The notes under the pieces: model-generated
Seen by the model: the letters and a program-made list of their open reading frames with translations, nothing else
Told to the model about the DNA's origin: nothing
Database searches by the model: none
Part shown: positions 33,022 to 42,561 of the stretch, piece after piece
Layout of the letters: each line of letters begins with the position of its first letter
How positions within the stretch are numbered: the first letter of the stretch is position 1
Position numbers and translations under genes: made by a program
From: Lachnospiraceae bacterium
GTDB lineage: Bacteria; Bacillota; Clostridia; Lachnospirales; Lachnospiraceae
Assembly (NCBI GenBank): GCA_009911505.1
Contig: QXXL01000005.1
Span: 1-64,000, forward strand
DNA: 64,000 nt
Reading direction: 5' to 3'

Positions 33022-36000
33022 TCACCTCTTCTCAGCCTTAATTTGAACCGCTTTATTCAACCCTTTCCCTTTCAGAAGCCTTCCAAAAGCTTTCACCCTG
33101 CCTTTTGGCACATAAACTTTCGCTTTAGCAGAAACGCCTTTAAAAGCATTTTTGCCAATTTTACTAAGCTTTTTATTCCGAATCGTAATCTTTACCAGCT
33201 TAGCGTCCCCTTCAAATGCTTTTTTGCCAATAGAAGTCACATTTTTGCCAATCAGCACCCGGCGCAGCCTCTTCATATCTTCAAATGAATGATCTGCAAT
33301 GGCAGTTACCTTACAAGTTGTACCGCCAATTTTTACTGAATGCATCACATGGACGCCCACCATACTCCGGTTTGACACGTCATATGCTTCAGCCAGCTTC
33401 TTTTCAGCATTCGTCACACGGTACATTACACCTTTAAAATCCGCCTTATCCCCTACTTTTAATCTGGTTACAGCAGGCTTTTGTTCCGCTGCTTTAAGCA
33501 GTTTTTGAATTTCTTCCCTGGCCTGTTCAAGCTGCTTTCTAGCATCATCCGCTTCTTTTTGAAGCCTATCCGCCATTCCTTCCAGCTGTGCAGCGCGGGC
33601 CTGGGCCGCCGCCAGTTTTATTTCCAAAACGCCGGCTTCTTCTTTTACGTTTTTTAATTCATCCAGCAAAACGCCCTTTTGATCTTCTGACATTTCAAGC
33701 TGGACGTTCAAAGCTGCAATCCTATCGTTTAAGATGCTTATTTCTGTTTTCTTCTCCGAAATCTGAGCCAGCAGCCGTGCGTTGTCTGCATTTGCCCCAT
33801 TCAACTCAGCTTTTAAATCCGTAAGCTTATCATTTGCTGTTTTTAACGCAGCTTCTTTCTCTTTGACCTGTTTGTTTAATCCGGCAATCTCTTTCTCTTT
33901 TGCCGCAATGTCTTTTTCCAGATTTCCTATCCTTGTATCCGCTTCCCCAAGCTGCGTTTCAAGCTCTGTCACCTGGCCGCGGGCTTCGCTCAATTCTTTT
34001 TGAATTTCTGCCAAATCCGCCTTTAGTTGCTCATTTTCCTCATCCCCTGCAGATTTTAAGCCTGCAATAGCGTTTGCAACGGCGTCAGCTGCCGCCTGCA
34101 CTTCATCTGCTGTAGATGCACCCGCTTTTAAAACTTCTTTTGCCTGCTGTACAGCGGCCTGCAATACAGCGTATGTTGCGGCCGTATAGCCATCTGCCGA
34201 GAGCCTTTCTGCAATGGCGACTGCAGATGCAAGCGCAGCCTTGCCATTAGTAAAATCAGCCGTTTTGCGGATGACGATAAAGCTTATCATAACATCGCAG
34301 TTGTCGTTTCCAGACTTCAACGGCGCAGCGTTTACGCTGATGCTGCTGTTTTTCTCTAACGTGATATCCGTAAATGTTACCAGTTCTTTTCCACTGATAT
34401 GATGATCTGCTTTTGACGCCAGCTCTGCGCCTAACAGATCTGTTACCGAAACTTTGGCATGGCGGTAGTCTTGGGCCCACTGCGACCATGGATCATAAAA
34501 ACCCGTGGCAACTTCATATGTGCCTGCTTCCAGTGCAAACTGATAACTCAAGGTTTTTCCGTTGTTTCCGGACTTAAAGTTACGGATACTATCATAGGCA
34601 TCCCCGCTGCCGTTTACTTCTAACTCTGCCTCCGGATTCGTATAGCCCCACCCAGCGCTGTCTGAATACGCATTGTCTGGTACGGTATTTTTTATAGTTG
34701 CCTGGTTAGCTCCTAAAAGCAGCTGCCCCAGCTCCGTAAATTCGGATGCACCGCAGTCTGCAAAATATACGATATTCCCTGGCGATGCAGTTACCGATAC
34801 AGTAACCTCCCTGTTTTCAAACTCTGTCAGTGTACCCCTTACGGTATTTTCGGAAAGCTCTTCCGCTGCAAAAAGCCTTGCCACATCCGCTTCGTTCCAG
34901 GCGACTGCCGTATTAAATGTTTCGCCTGTTACGGAAATATTCAGTTTTTCTGGCAGCTGATAACCGGTATCTCCAAACAAGTAAGCTTCCATTTTGGTAT
35001 TTACCGTTATTTTTGCCGGAACCCATTTTGCGTAAAGCGTCATACTTCTGGTAACGGCAGATGCAAAGTTCCATGCCGCCGATAAGCTGCTGTCCGTAAA
35101 CCAGCCTGCAAAATCATAGCCCCGTTTTTTCGGCGCATCCGGTTCTGATGCAACACCCACTGTTGACGGTACCTCCTGCGGGGCTACAAGGGTGCCTCCG
35201 TTGGATTCAAAGGTTACAGTATAAACCTGATCCTCCAGTTCTTTTAAGCTTCCGCAGATGGTTACAGCATACGCTGGCATAATAAAAGTATAGCGGTTGC
35301 CGGACTGCGTTACTGTAATCCCTGTCGGTTCATTTGTCTCACTTCTTGCAATGACCGGAAGCTCTGTAAATGCATATCCGGCTTTCGCAGAAAAAGTTAC
35401 GGTTTCGCCTGCTGCTGCGGCTTTTGGCAACTCTACTTCCGCTTCTTCTGCGGCTATGACATAAGTTTCTTTCTCTTGCGCCTGCCTGAATTTTACTGTA
35501 TATTCCTGTTTTTTTGTTTCATCCGCATTTTCTGGCAGGAATATCACTTTTGCCACGCCGTTTACGGCTTCTAAGACGGTTACGGAAGCGTTGTTGGTTG
35601 CTTGTGCCGTAATCACCCCGGTATCCGCCTCCACTTCAAGTGTCTTTGTTGCTTCGTCAAAGTCTGCCAAAATGTTTTTGCCGTCAAGCTGGACAGATGA
35701 CACCTCATAGCTGTCATATTTTGCAACTGGCTCGTAGTATACTTCAAATTCTTCCAGGCCCGTCCAGTTTTCTGCCTTTGGCGTAAGCGTAATGCGGATG
35801 GAGGTTGTTTCCACTGGCTCAAACGCAATGTCTACCATCTGCTGAAAATTATCTGCCTGCGGTATGGCCGGCTTGCCGCCGATATAGCTTACTTCAGTCC
35901 AGCCTTCGTGCGCCTTAATGGGGTTGTCAGCGCCCCAGCCCCTTGTGTTGCTGCACTCAGAAGCCGCATTATTTACAAGCCTTGCGGCAGGGATAACTCC

Positions 36001-39000
36001 CCCATTCGCGCTGTAGTACTCGATTTTATAATCCTCCGGCAGGCATACTTTATGTGCGCTGTCTCCGTCTTCTTCCATAAACCCAACCAAAACCTTGTTA
36101 ACGGTATATTTCTTTTGGTCTTCGTTGGCGGCGCTGCCTTTTACGCCAAAGGTGGATGCTACAAACGGCAAATGATCGTTTGCCCCTACGGCTGCATCTG
36201 CGTTAGTATGGTATACGCCGTTTTCCCAGTCACTCCAGATCTGTTTGCCAAAACCACTGACAAAATCCTTTACGCCGTCTGTCGCATTGTGCGCCAGATC
36301 GCCGGATGCAGAGATGTACGCATGGGTCCTTGGCCATGAGGTAGGCGCATTTTTTCCGTTTTCATTGAGCGCCAGGTTAGCGCCGGCAGGCGTATTATAT
36401 TTGTCCGCCGCAGCGTTTACAACGCGGACTGTTGCTTTTACATCTGCTTTCCCTGCTTTTCCCAAAACAGTAACAATACCTTCCGTATCAAAACCGCCTT
36501 CCGGCAGGTTCCATAATACATCATGTTTGGCAGTTTCACCGTTGCTGTAGTATACTGTCACCTGCTCCGGCATCGCCAAAGCAGCGCCAATTGGCGTTGT
36601 AAGCGTCACATGCCTTACGCCGATTACATCGCTGACTGTTACTTTTGCCGCTACGCGGTCATTATTTTCCACTATTGTACCGTATACAGTAAATGTGCCG
36701 AATGTCTGCAGAAGGCTGCTGCCAATGCTGTCCCAGCGCACCTCCATCAGCTGCGAGCCAATATTGGTATCTGCTGTTATGGCGCTGGGCAGCGCCGGAT
36801 ACTCGCCTTTTCCTGTAGTTATGGAAGTTTGCTCGTAGCCATTTATCTTAACGTCTACCGCACGGATTGTAAACCCGGTTTCCACAACTCCTGCATAACT
36901 GCCGGTTCCAGTTACAACAACCGTTGCCTGGCCTGGCTCTATATTATTTTCATAACTTACACGATAATCGCTTCCTTCTGTTAACACAACGCCCTGGACA
37001 TCTTTAGAAGCCCTGTAGGTTACAACTGGTTTCGGCGTAATTGCGTTTCCAGTATAATCCGCTTCGTCTGCTCCGTTTGGAAGCGTTACCGTTGTATTGC
37101 CTTCGTGGATTTCACTTGCTACGCACTGTACCCTGACTTCGGCTGCCGACATAAATTCATTCCAGGCATTGCCGTTGTTGTCGGCAGTTTCCACCCCATA
37201 CAGGCGGATATATTTTGCTTCTACTGCGTCAAACTGCACCATCTTCCATTCTACTGCCGCATTCCAGCCTGTGCCGTTTGCCGCCGTAACCCAGTTCTCG
37301 CCATCTGTACTGACATCAATCCGGTAGGACAGTACGATACCGTTCTTGTCTGTCGGACGCGGCAGATAACGCAGGCCTTGAATCGCTTTTGCATCTTTTA
37401 ATTCGATTTGCAGGTAACGCAAGTCAGCATGATCGCGCAGATCCTTTTCACCCGCGCCAGAATTACCCCACCTGCTGTGCCAAATCGTATTGGCCTTGCC
37501 ATCGGCAGCCTGCCCGGCTGGTTCGGCTCCGTGGTAGCTTGGCGCGGACAATATCATATCCTGATACGGATAATCCAAAGAAGCGTCGCTCGCGTTTTCT
37601 ACCTTCGTATTGTCTTCCCCTATCAGTACCTGGTAAATGCTTCGCGCCGTATGATCCTCCGATTCTAACAGGATGCGGATGACGTTGTTATCATCTTTTG
37701 GCAAAATAGTAACGCTTGCATTGTCTTTTCCTTCTGCCTTAACATCCGTTTCGGTAAGCGTGGTATCCAAAATACCATACCATCCCTTTTGAAGCGTTGC
37801 CGTATCGGCTTTATGGCCACCTACGCGAAGCGCAGAAAGCCCTGCCGTGCTTCCTATTGGGAAAGTCGGGATACGAGTATTCATCTCAAGCTCTAAAAGT
37901 GTCGTTATTTTTTCAAATTCTATCCGGAAATAGGTTTCCGAAATCGTTTCGGCAGGCGTAAAGGTACGGACGGTTACGCCATTTTCCCTCCGGTTTGTTA
38001 CCCTGCATGGAGCCTGTACCCAGTTCGCGCCGTTATCGCTGGAGGAATAGACCTTCATCGTACCAGAAACAGGGGCCGTGTCTTTTAAGTACATCGTAAA
38101 ATTTTTTAACTCAATTGCCGTATCCAGGCGGAAATCCAGTGTCCCGCGCCCAATCCACGCCACATCAGTTTTCGATGTCTTGTCATCCTGCAAGCCTGCC
38201 AGCGTTTCCGCAACACCGCTGTTATCCTTGCTTGAAACGCCGTTAATGTACATCTCAGGCACATTTGCCAGAGCCTCGTCCCCATCCTTGTAGCCCCCGC
38301 TTGTAACACGCACCAAAGCAGTCACGTCATAGCGTTCCCCAAATACATCTGCCGTACCTTTAACTTCCTTTGTGCCAGCTTCGGCAGTCAGATCCTCTTT
38401 AACCTCCCATGCCACCGGAAATTCTGCCGACATTACTGTGCCGTCTGCCTGTACAGCAGGACGCCCTGCCGGAAGAAAAACCTCCGCGTCTTTACCGATG
38501 GCTACGGAATAGTTTAAAATCCCTACTACATTTCCGACTTCTGTTACACGGACCTGTACACTTAAACCCAGCCCTTCTACTGTACCCTCTACAGCATACA
38601 GCGCCTGCCCCTCCGGGAGTTCATCCCATATAACCGCCCTTGTTTCAGATGTATCGTCTGAATAGTGAATCAGGACCGTTTTAGGAAGCAGGGGCTTTGT
38701 ACCCGGTTTCAGATAATAGTTGCGGGAAATTTCATAGCTGACTACCGCCTTCTCCTGCGATACGCCTGCTTTTGCTTTGGTTTGTACTGTCTCTTTTACA
38801 TCCTGGTAGCCTGGTGCGCTTGCCGTCACAGTAAAGCTTCCTTCTTTATCTGTGGACTGGACAATTGCCAAGAGCTTGCCTTTGCCTGCTTTCCTGGCTG
38901 GCTCCTTGTGGGCCGTTACATCGTTCTGCACGCCATTGTCCAATGCCAGAAGCTTCCCGGCCCCCTCTACAGATACTGTTACCTCTGGCTCTGCACCGTT

Positions 39001-41511
39001 GACAGGTTTTCCATCTGCGTCTGTTACGCCAATTGTAACATAGCATAAATCCTTTCCATCCGCTGTAATCTCTTTCCGATCCGCTTTTATACTTAACTTA
39101 CTTGCCGCCTTTGTTGTCTCTACAAAGCTGCGGCCGTTTGTATCCGTAATCTCCGTCGTACCGTCCGCTTCAAATGCCTTTGCCTCTAATCTGCCCTCTT
39201 CATATTTTACCAAAAATGTCGCATACAAAGAAGTATGCCCTTTTGCCTTGCTGCTGTCGAAGCACCCTGTCCCTGCCGTATAATTTTGGTAGCCTCCGGT
39301 TGGCGTTTCTGTTTTGGCCGCTGACGCAGAGCCGATCTCTTCACCATTTAGGTAAAGCTTTACTACCGGGGCATCACTATAAACGACAACCTCTGCATTG
39401 CCGCTATTGTCTATCATGATTTCATCCCTGTCCCATACGGGCAGCACATGCAGAGTATGTAAATTGCCATTCCACTGGCTCTGATACAGATAATAGCTGT
39501 CCTTCGGAAAACCCGCCGTGTCTATGATTCCAAAATAAGAGCTTTTAGAAACATTCGGCCAAGTCCCGTTTGAGCCCGTCCCCTGCCAGTTGTATGGTGT
39601 CGGCTCCCCAATGTAGTCAAAGCCTGTCCATACAAACTCGCCCGCATTAAACGGCTGCTGCATTGTAATCCAAAGCCCGGCGCTTGCCAGATGCCCCCAT
39701 CCTACGCAGCTCTTATCATAAGACGTCAGCCTCCGATCTCCGATATTGCCGTCACTATTGCTATTTTTCCGGTCATACACGCCGCGGCTGTTAACAGAAG
39801 ACGCCGTTTCCGATCCATATACCATCCATCCCCTGCTATACCCATTCTGAATCTGGTCAGAGCTTCCGTAATTGAAACCTACCAGGCCGCCTGGCACACC
39901 GTAGCTTGCCGCGTCGGCAAATACAAGAGCTGTATTCACCTGAGCGTTATTTGCCCATACATTTCCCTTTACCTGATTGTCGCCAAAGGTTACAAAACGT
40001 GTAGCATCTTCTTCGCCTACCCACCGGATCAGGCTTTTCGCCACATCCGGGAACTGGTTGTTCATGCTGCTGTCATTCAACTGCTGGAACACTTCATTTC
40101 CAAGGCTCCACATCACAATCGAAGGGGCGTTCCGACCGCGTTTTACCATAGATTTCAGGTCATACTCAGCCCACTGGCTTGCTTCTTTCCCTCCGGTAAT
40201 CTGATTTCCTTCTTCAATTGGCTGCATAAACCATTTTCCGCCATAGCCTTCTGTATTGCCCGCCTTATCAGAAAGCCATGCATCAAATGCCTCCTCCACC
40301 AGCATCATTCCCTTGCGGTTGCATATATCAATCAAAACCTCAGAAGCAGGGTTATGCGTTACGCGGATTGCATTTGCACCCATCTCTTTTAATATCTCTA
40401 CCTGGCGTTCGACGGAGCGGTACCACGCTTCCGAGCCTAAGCCGCCCTGGTCATGGTGCATACAAACTCCACGCAGCTTTATATTTTCCCCGTTTAAGAA
40501 AAAACCGCTGTCTTTTGTAAACGTAGCCCAGCGGAAACCAAAATCAGACTCATAGGTATCCGTAAGCGTATCCCCCACATACACCTCTGTACGCACAGTA
40601 TACAGGTTTGGCTCTTCTGTTGTCCAAAGCTTTGGCGACGCAACAGTTACCGTGCCTGCAATACTAGCCTTCTGCCCGGCTAAAACCAACTGTGCCTGCG
40701 TCTTTTCTCCTACTGCAACCGGCTCTTTTCCTTCAGCCTCATATACCACCTGGCGGATCGAAACCGTTTCATCCTGGCTGCCTCCATTTTCAATATCAGC
40801 CACAACCTGCACCGTACCCACGCCTTCGTCAATATCTGGCGTTGTTACAGTTGTCCCGTGGTACGCTACATGCACTGGCTCCGTTACGGTAAGCGTAACA
40901 TCCCGGTAAATACCAGAGCCAGAATACCACCGGCTTGACGGCTGCTTATGATCCACTTTGACTGCCAGGACATTTTCCCCCCTCCCAAAATGAAGCAGCT
41001 CACTAGGAAGCTCAAACGCAAACGGCGCATACCCGTTAGGATGTGTTCCAAGCTGCTCTCCATTCAAGAAAACAGTCGCGTTCATATATACGCCGTCAAA
41101 TTCCACACTGACTTTTTTGTCCGCCAGCTCCTCCGAAAGCGTAAAGCCCTTACGGTACCATCCCGTACCCCCCAGCACGTATCCGCTCTCCTGCTCTGCA
41201 GGCGCTGCCGTCGTAAACCCCTGATCAATACTGTAATCATGCGGCAAATCCACATTTCTCCAGGCGGAATCATTATACACGGCCGCTTCCGCGCCATTTA
41301 ATTCCCCCAGATAAAACCGCCAGTTGTCATTAAACGATACTTCACGTTCATTTGCACCATATTCATTCACATAAACCGTTTCCGGTTCCGAAACGACCTG
41401 CGTCGCCGAATCAGCTGCCTTTTGCACCTGCGCTGCAGGCACATCCCATGCGCCTGTTTGAAAGGCCAGCGCCAAAGCCAGTATTCCACTCAGATACTTT
41501 TTAACCCTCAT
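33022..41511 (-). CDS. Giant secreted GH2 glycosidase (beta-galactosidase type)
   Basis: The protein has 2829 residues from the ATG at 41511, preceded by AGGAGGAAGG; the longer frame upstream has no such support. Residues 1-30 form a signal peptide. GH2 sandwich (about 55-210), Ig-like (220-325) and TIM-barrel (330-640) domains follow, with acid/base Glu473 in WSLGNEV and probable nucleophile Glu568 in YGSETASS. Then come Big-type Ig repeats, at least one F5/8-type discoidin domain (HSRWGNSGAGEKDLRDHADL region), an InlB/Flg_new repeat (FESNGGTLV to LYAKW), a FIVAR-like helical block, a long heptad coiled coil and a C-terminal BspA LRR block with a very basic end. It probably trims beta-galactosides or related glycans outside the cell. 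There is no LPXTG. Confidence 0.9.
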   Translation of the reverse strand: MRVKKYLSGILALALAFQTGAWDVPAAQVQKAADSATQVVSEPETVYVNEYGANEREVSFNDNWRFYLGELNGAEAAVYNDSAWRNVDLPHDYSIDQGFTTAAPAEQESGYVLGGTGWYRKGFTLSEELADKKVSVEFDGVYMNATVFLNGEQLGTHPNGYAPFAFELPSELLHFGRGENVLAVKVDHKQPSSRWYSGSGIYRDVTLTVTEPVHVAYHGTTVTTPDIDEGVGTVQVVADIENGGSQDETVSIRQVVYEAEGKEPVAVGEKTQAQLVLAGQKASIAGTVTVASPKLWTTEEPNLYTVRTEVYVGDTLTDTYESDFGFRWATFTKDSGFFLNGENIKLRGVCMHHDQGGLGSEAWYRSVERQVEILKEMGANAIRVTHNPASEVLIDICNRKGMMLVEEAFDAWLSDKAGNTEGYGGKWFMQPIEEGNQITGGKEASQWAEYDLKSMVKRGRNAPSIVMWSLGNEVFQQLNDSSMNNQFPDVAKSLIRWVGEEDATRFVTFGDNQVKGNVWANNAQVNTALVFADAASYGVPGGLVGFNYGSSDQIQNGYSRGWMVYGSETASSVNSRGVYDRKNSNSDGNIGDRRLTSYDKSCVGWGHLASAGLWITMQQPFNAGEFVWTGFDYIGEPTPYNWQGTGSNGTWPNVSKSSYFGIIDTAGFPKDSYYLYQSQWNGNLHTLHVLPVWDRDEIMIDNSGNAEVVVYSDAPVVKLYLNGEEIGSASAAKTETPTGGYQNYTAGTGCFDSSKAKGHTSLYATFLVKYEEGRLEAKAFEADGTTEITDTNGRSFVETTKAASKLSIKADRKEITADGKDLCYVTIGVTDADGKPVNGAEPEVTVSVEGAGKLLALDNGVQNDVTAHKEPARKAGKGKLLAIVQSTDKEGSFTVTASAPGYQDVKETVQTKAKAGVSQEKAVVSYEISRNYYLKPGTKPLLPKTVLIHYSDDTSETRAVIWDELPEGQALYAVEGTVEGLGLSVQVRVTEVGNVVGILNYSVAIGKDAEVFLPAGRPAVQADGTVMSAEFPVAWEVKEDLTAEAGTKEVKGTADVFGERYDVTALVRVTSGGYKDGDEALANVPEMYINGVSSKDNSGVAETLAGLQDDKTSKTDVAWIGRGTLDFRLDTAIELKNFTMYLKDTAPVSGTMKVYSSSDNGANWVQAPCRVTNRRENGVTVRTFTPAETISETYFRIEFEKITTLLELEMNTRIPTFPIGSTAGLSALRVGGHKADTATLQKGWYGILDTTLTETDVKAEGKDNASVTILPKDDNNVIRILLESEDHTARSIYQVLIGEDNTKVENASDASLDYPYQDMILSAPSYHGAEPAGQAADGKANTIWHSRWGNSGAGEKDLRDHADLRYLQIELKDAKAIQGLRYLPRPTDKNGIVLSYRIDVSTDGENWVTAANGTGWNAAVEWKMVQFDAVEAKYIRLYGVETADNNGNAWNEFMSAAEVRVQCVASEIHEGNTTVTLPNGADEADYTGNAITPKPVVTYRASKDVQGVVLTEGSDYRVSYENNIEPGQATVVVTGTGSYAGVVETGFTIRAVDVKINGYEQTSITTGKGEYPALPSAITADTNIGSQLMEVRWDSIGSSLLQTFGTFTVYGTIVENNDRVAAKVTVSDVIGVRHVTLTTPIGAALAMPEQVTVYYSNGETAKHDVLWNLPEGGFDTEGIVTVLGKAGKADVKATVRVVNAAADKYNTPAGANLALNENGKNAPTSWPRTHAYISASGDLAHNATDGVKDFVSGFGKQIWSDWENGVYHTNADAAVGANDHLPFVASTFGVKGSAANEDQKKYTVNKVLVGFMEEDGDSAHKVCLPEDYKIEYYSANGGVIPAARLVNNAASECSNTRGWGADNPIKAHEGWTEVSYIGGKPAIPQADNFQQMVDIAFEPVETTSIRITLTPKAENWTGLEEFEVYYEPVAKYDSYEVSSVQLDGKNILADFDEATKTLEVEADTGVITAQATNNASVTVLEAVNGVAKVIFLPENADETKKQEYTVKFRQAQEKETYVIAAEEAEVELPKAAAAGETVTFSAKAGYAFTELPVIARSETNEPTGITVTQSGNRYTFIMPAYAVTICGSLKELEDQVYTVTFESNGGTLVAPQEVPSTVGVASEPDAPKKRGYDFAGWFTDSSLSAAWNFASAVTRSMTLYAKWVPAKITVNTKMEAYLFGDTGYQLPEKLNISVTGETFNTAVAWNEADVARLFAAEELSENTVRGTLTEFENREVTVSVTASPGNIVYFADCGASEFTELGQLLLGANQATIKNTVPDNAYSDSAGWGYTNPEAELEVNGSGDAYDSIRNFKSGNNGKTLSYQFALEAGTYEVATGFYDPWSQWAQDYRHAKVSVTDLLGAELASKADHHISGKELVTFTDITLEKNSSISVNAAPLKSGNDNCDVMISFIVIRKTADFTNGKAALASAVAIAERLSADGYTAATYAVLQAAVQQAKEVLKAGASTADEVQAAADAVANAIAGLKSAGDEENEQLKADLAEIQKELSEARGQVTELETQLGEADTRIGNLEKDIAAKEKEIAGLNKQVKEKEAALKTANDKLTDLKAELNGANADNARLLAQISEKKTEISILNDRIAALNVQLEMSEDQKGVLLDELKNVKEEAGVLEIKLAAAQARAAQLEGMADRLQKEADDARKQLEQAREEIQKLLKAAEQKPAVTRLKVGDKADFKGVMYRVTNAEKKLAEAYDVSNRSMVGVHVMHSVKIGGTTCKVTAIADHSFEDMKRLRRVLIGKNVTSIGKKAFEGDAKLVKITIRNKKLSKIGKNAFKGVSAKAKVYVPKGRVKAFGRLLKGKGLNKAVQIKAEKR

Positions 41512-41758
41512 CTGATTCCTTCCTCCTTTTCCGTTGTGTACCCTACGGCAAACCTCCATATCTATCCAGCGTAAATAAAAAACCCTCTGCAGGCCAGGCA
41601 TCCCCTGAGTCTGGCATTTAACTGGATCGGACAATAGTATATAAAAAACTGCCATAAAATCATATGGAATTTTTTTTATATTATAGTACTTTTTTTTGCA
41701 ATATACCCCGCCATAAATAATTTAAAACTCAATACAGCCATTTTACCCACAAAATCTT

Positions 41759-42502
41759 TTAGTCAAATAAAATTTCGTCCACTGTAACAAACACATACCC
41801 CTGTGCCGTAAGCTTATCAATAATCTCAAATGCAGCCTGGACAGAAGACTCCGAAGCGTCATGCAAAAGGATGATGTCATTTTCCTCTACTTCGCTTAAT
41901 ACGCGTTCTACGACAGCAGGCGCATTATCTGTTTTCCAGTCGAGGGGATCGACATTCCAAAGGACCTCAATCATGGTAGTATCGTAATCCAGGTTGCTTT
42001 TCCAGCACCCGTATGGCGGACGGATATACTCCGGGTATTCTCCCGTCACCTGATGGATTGCCTCGTTTGTCTTATCCACCTGCGCTATCGCGGCTTCATC
42101 ACTTAAGCTGCTTAAATTGACATGTTCATAGGAATGGTTGCCAATCAGGTGGCCGTCTTTGTGCATCTGTTCTACCAGTTGTGGAGATATTTCCACTGCT
42201 TTTCCCAATAAAAAGAACGTGGCACGCACACCACGTTCCTTTAAGCCCGCTAAAAGCCCTTCTGTATAAATTGCATTCGGACCGTCATCAAACGTCAGTG
42301 CCACTTTTTTTTCTGCCAAATCTTGTGTACTTGCCTCTGACAACTCTTCTTCAGTCCGGTTTATCTGCATGACCGGGCGGTTTTCTTTTTCCTTAGCCCT
42401 GTTTTTTATAAAATACTCCATCCCTTCTTCTGCCGCTGCGCCTGCTAAAATACAAACAAGCATAAGATCCAACCCTAAAAGAAAATTGCGAATTTTTTTC
42501 AT
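41759..42502 (-). CDS. Polysaccharide deacetylase (CE4), membrane-anchored
   Basis: The 247-residue protein has an N-terminal signal anchor (about 5-25) and a NodB domain with TFDDGPN, the metal-binding HSYEH, RPPYG and a C-terminal LLHDAS motif. It removes N-acetyl groups from peptidoglycan or another amino sugar polymer in the envelope. All five NodB motif regions appear present. It sits between clpB and the GH2 gene, same strand, with a separate short gap on both sides. The gap 41512-41758 shows no gene. Confidence 0.92.
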   Translation of the reverse strand: MKKIRNFLLGLDLMLVCILAGAAAEEGMEYFIKNRAKEKENRPVMQINRTEEELSEASTQDLAEKKVALTFDDGPNAIYTEGLLAGLKERGVRATFFLLGKAVEISPQLVEQMHKDGHLIGNHSYEHVNLSSLSDEAAIAQVDKTNEAIHQVTGEYPEYIRPPYGCWKSNLDYDTTMIEVLWNVDPLDWKTDNAPAVVERVLSEVEENDIILLHDASESSVQAAFEIIDKLTAQGYVFVTVDEILFD

Positions 42503-42561
42503 ATTATCACTGCTTGAAGTTCTCTTGTTTTAACTATATGCAGCAATCACAGAAAAATCCA

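Noticed and set aside
33500-34060. Possible tandem DNA repeats in the coiled-coil part of the GH2 protein
   Set aside because: The heptad pattern is only at the protein level; the DNA shows no exact tandem unit, so it is ordinary coiled-coil coding sequence.
41512-41758. Promoter of the GH2 gene around TATAAT near 41682
   Set aside because: A TATAAT-like -10 is present, but no acceptable -35 lies 16-18 bases away, so I do not call it as a feature.
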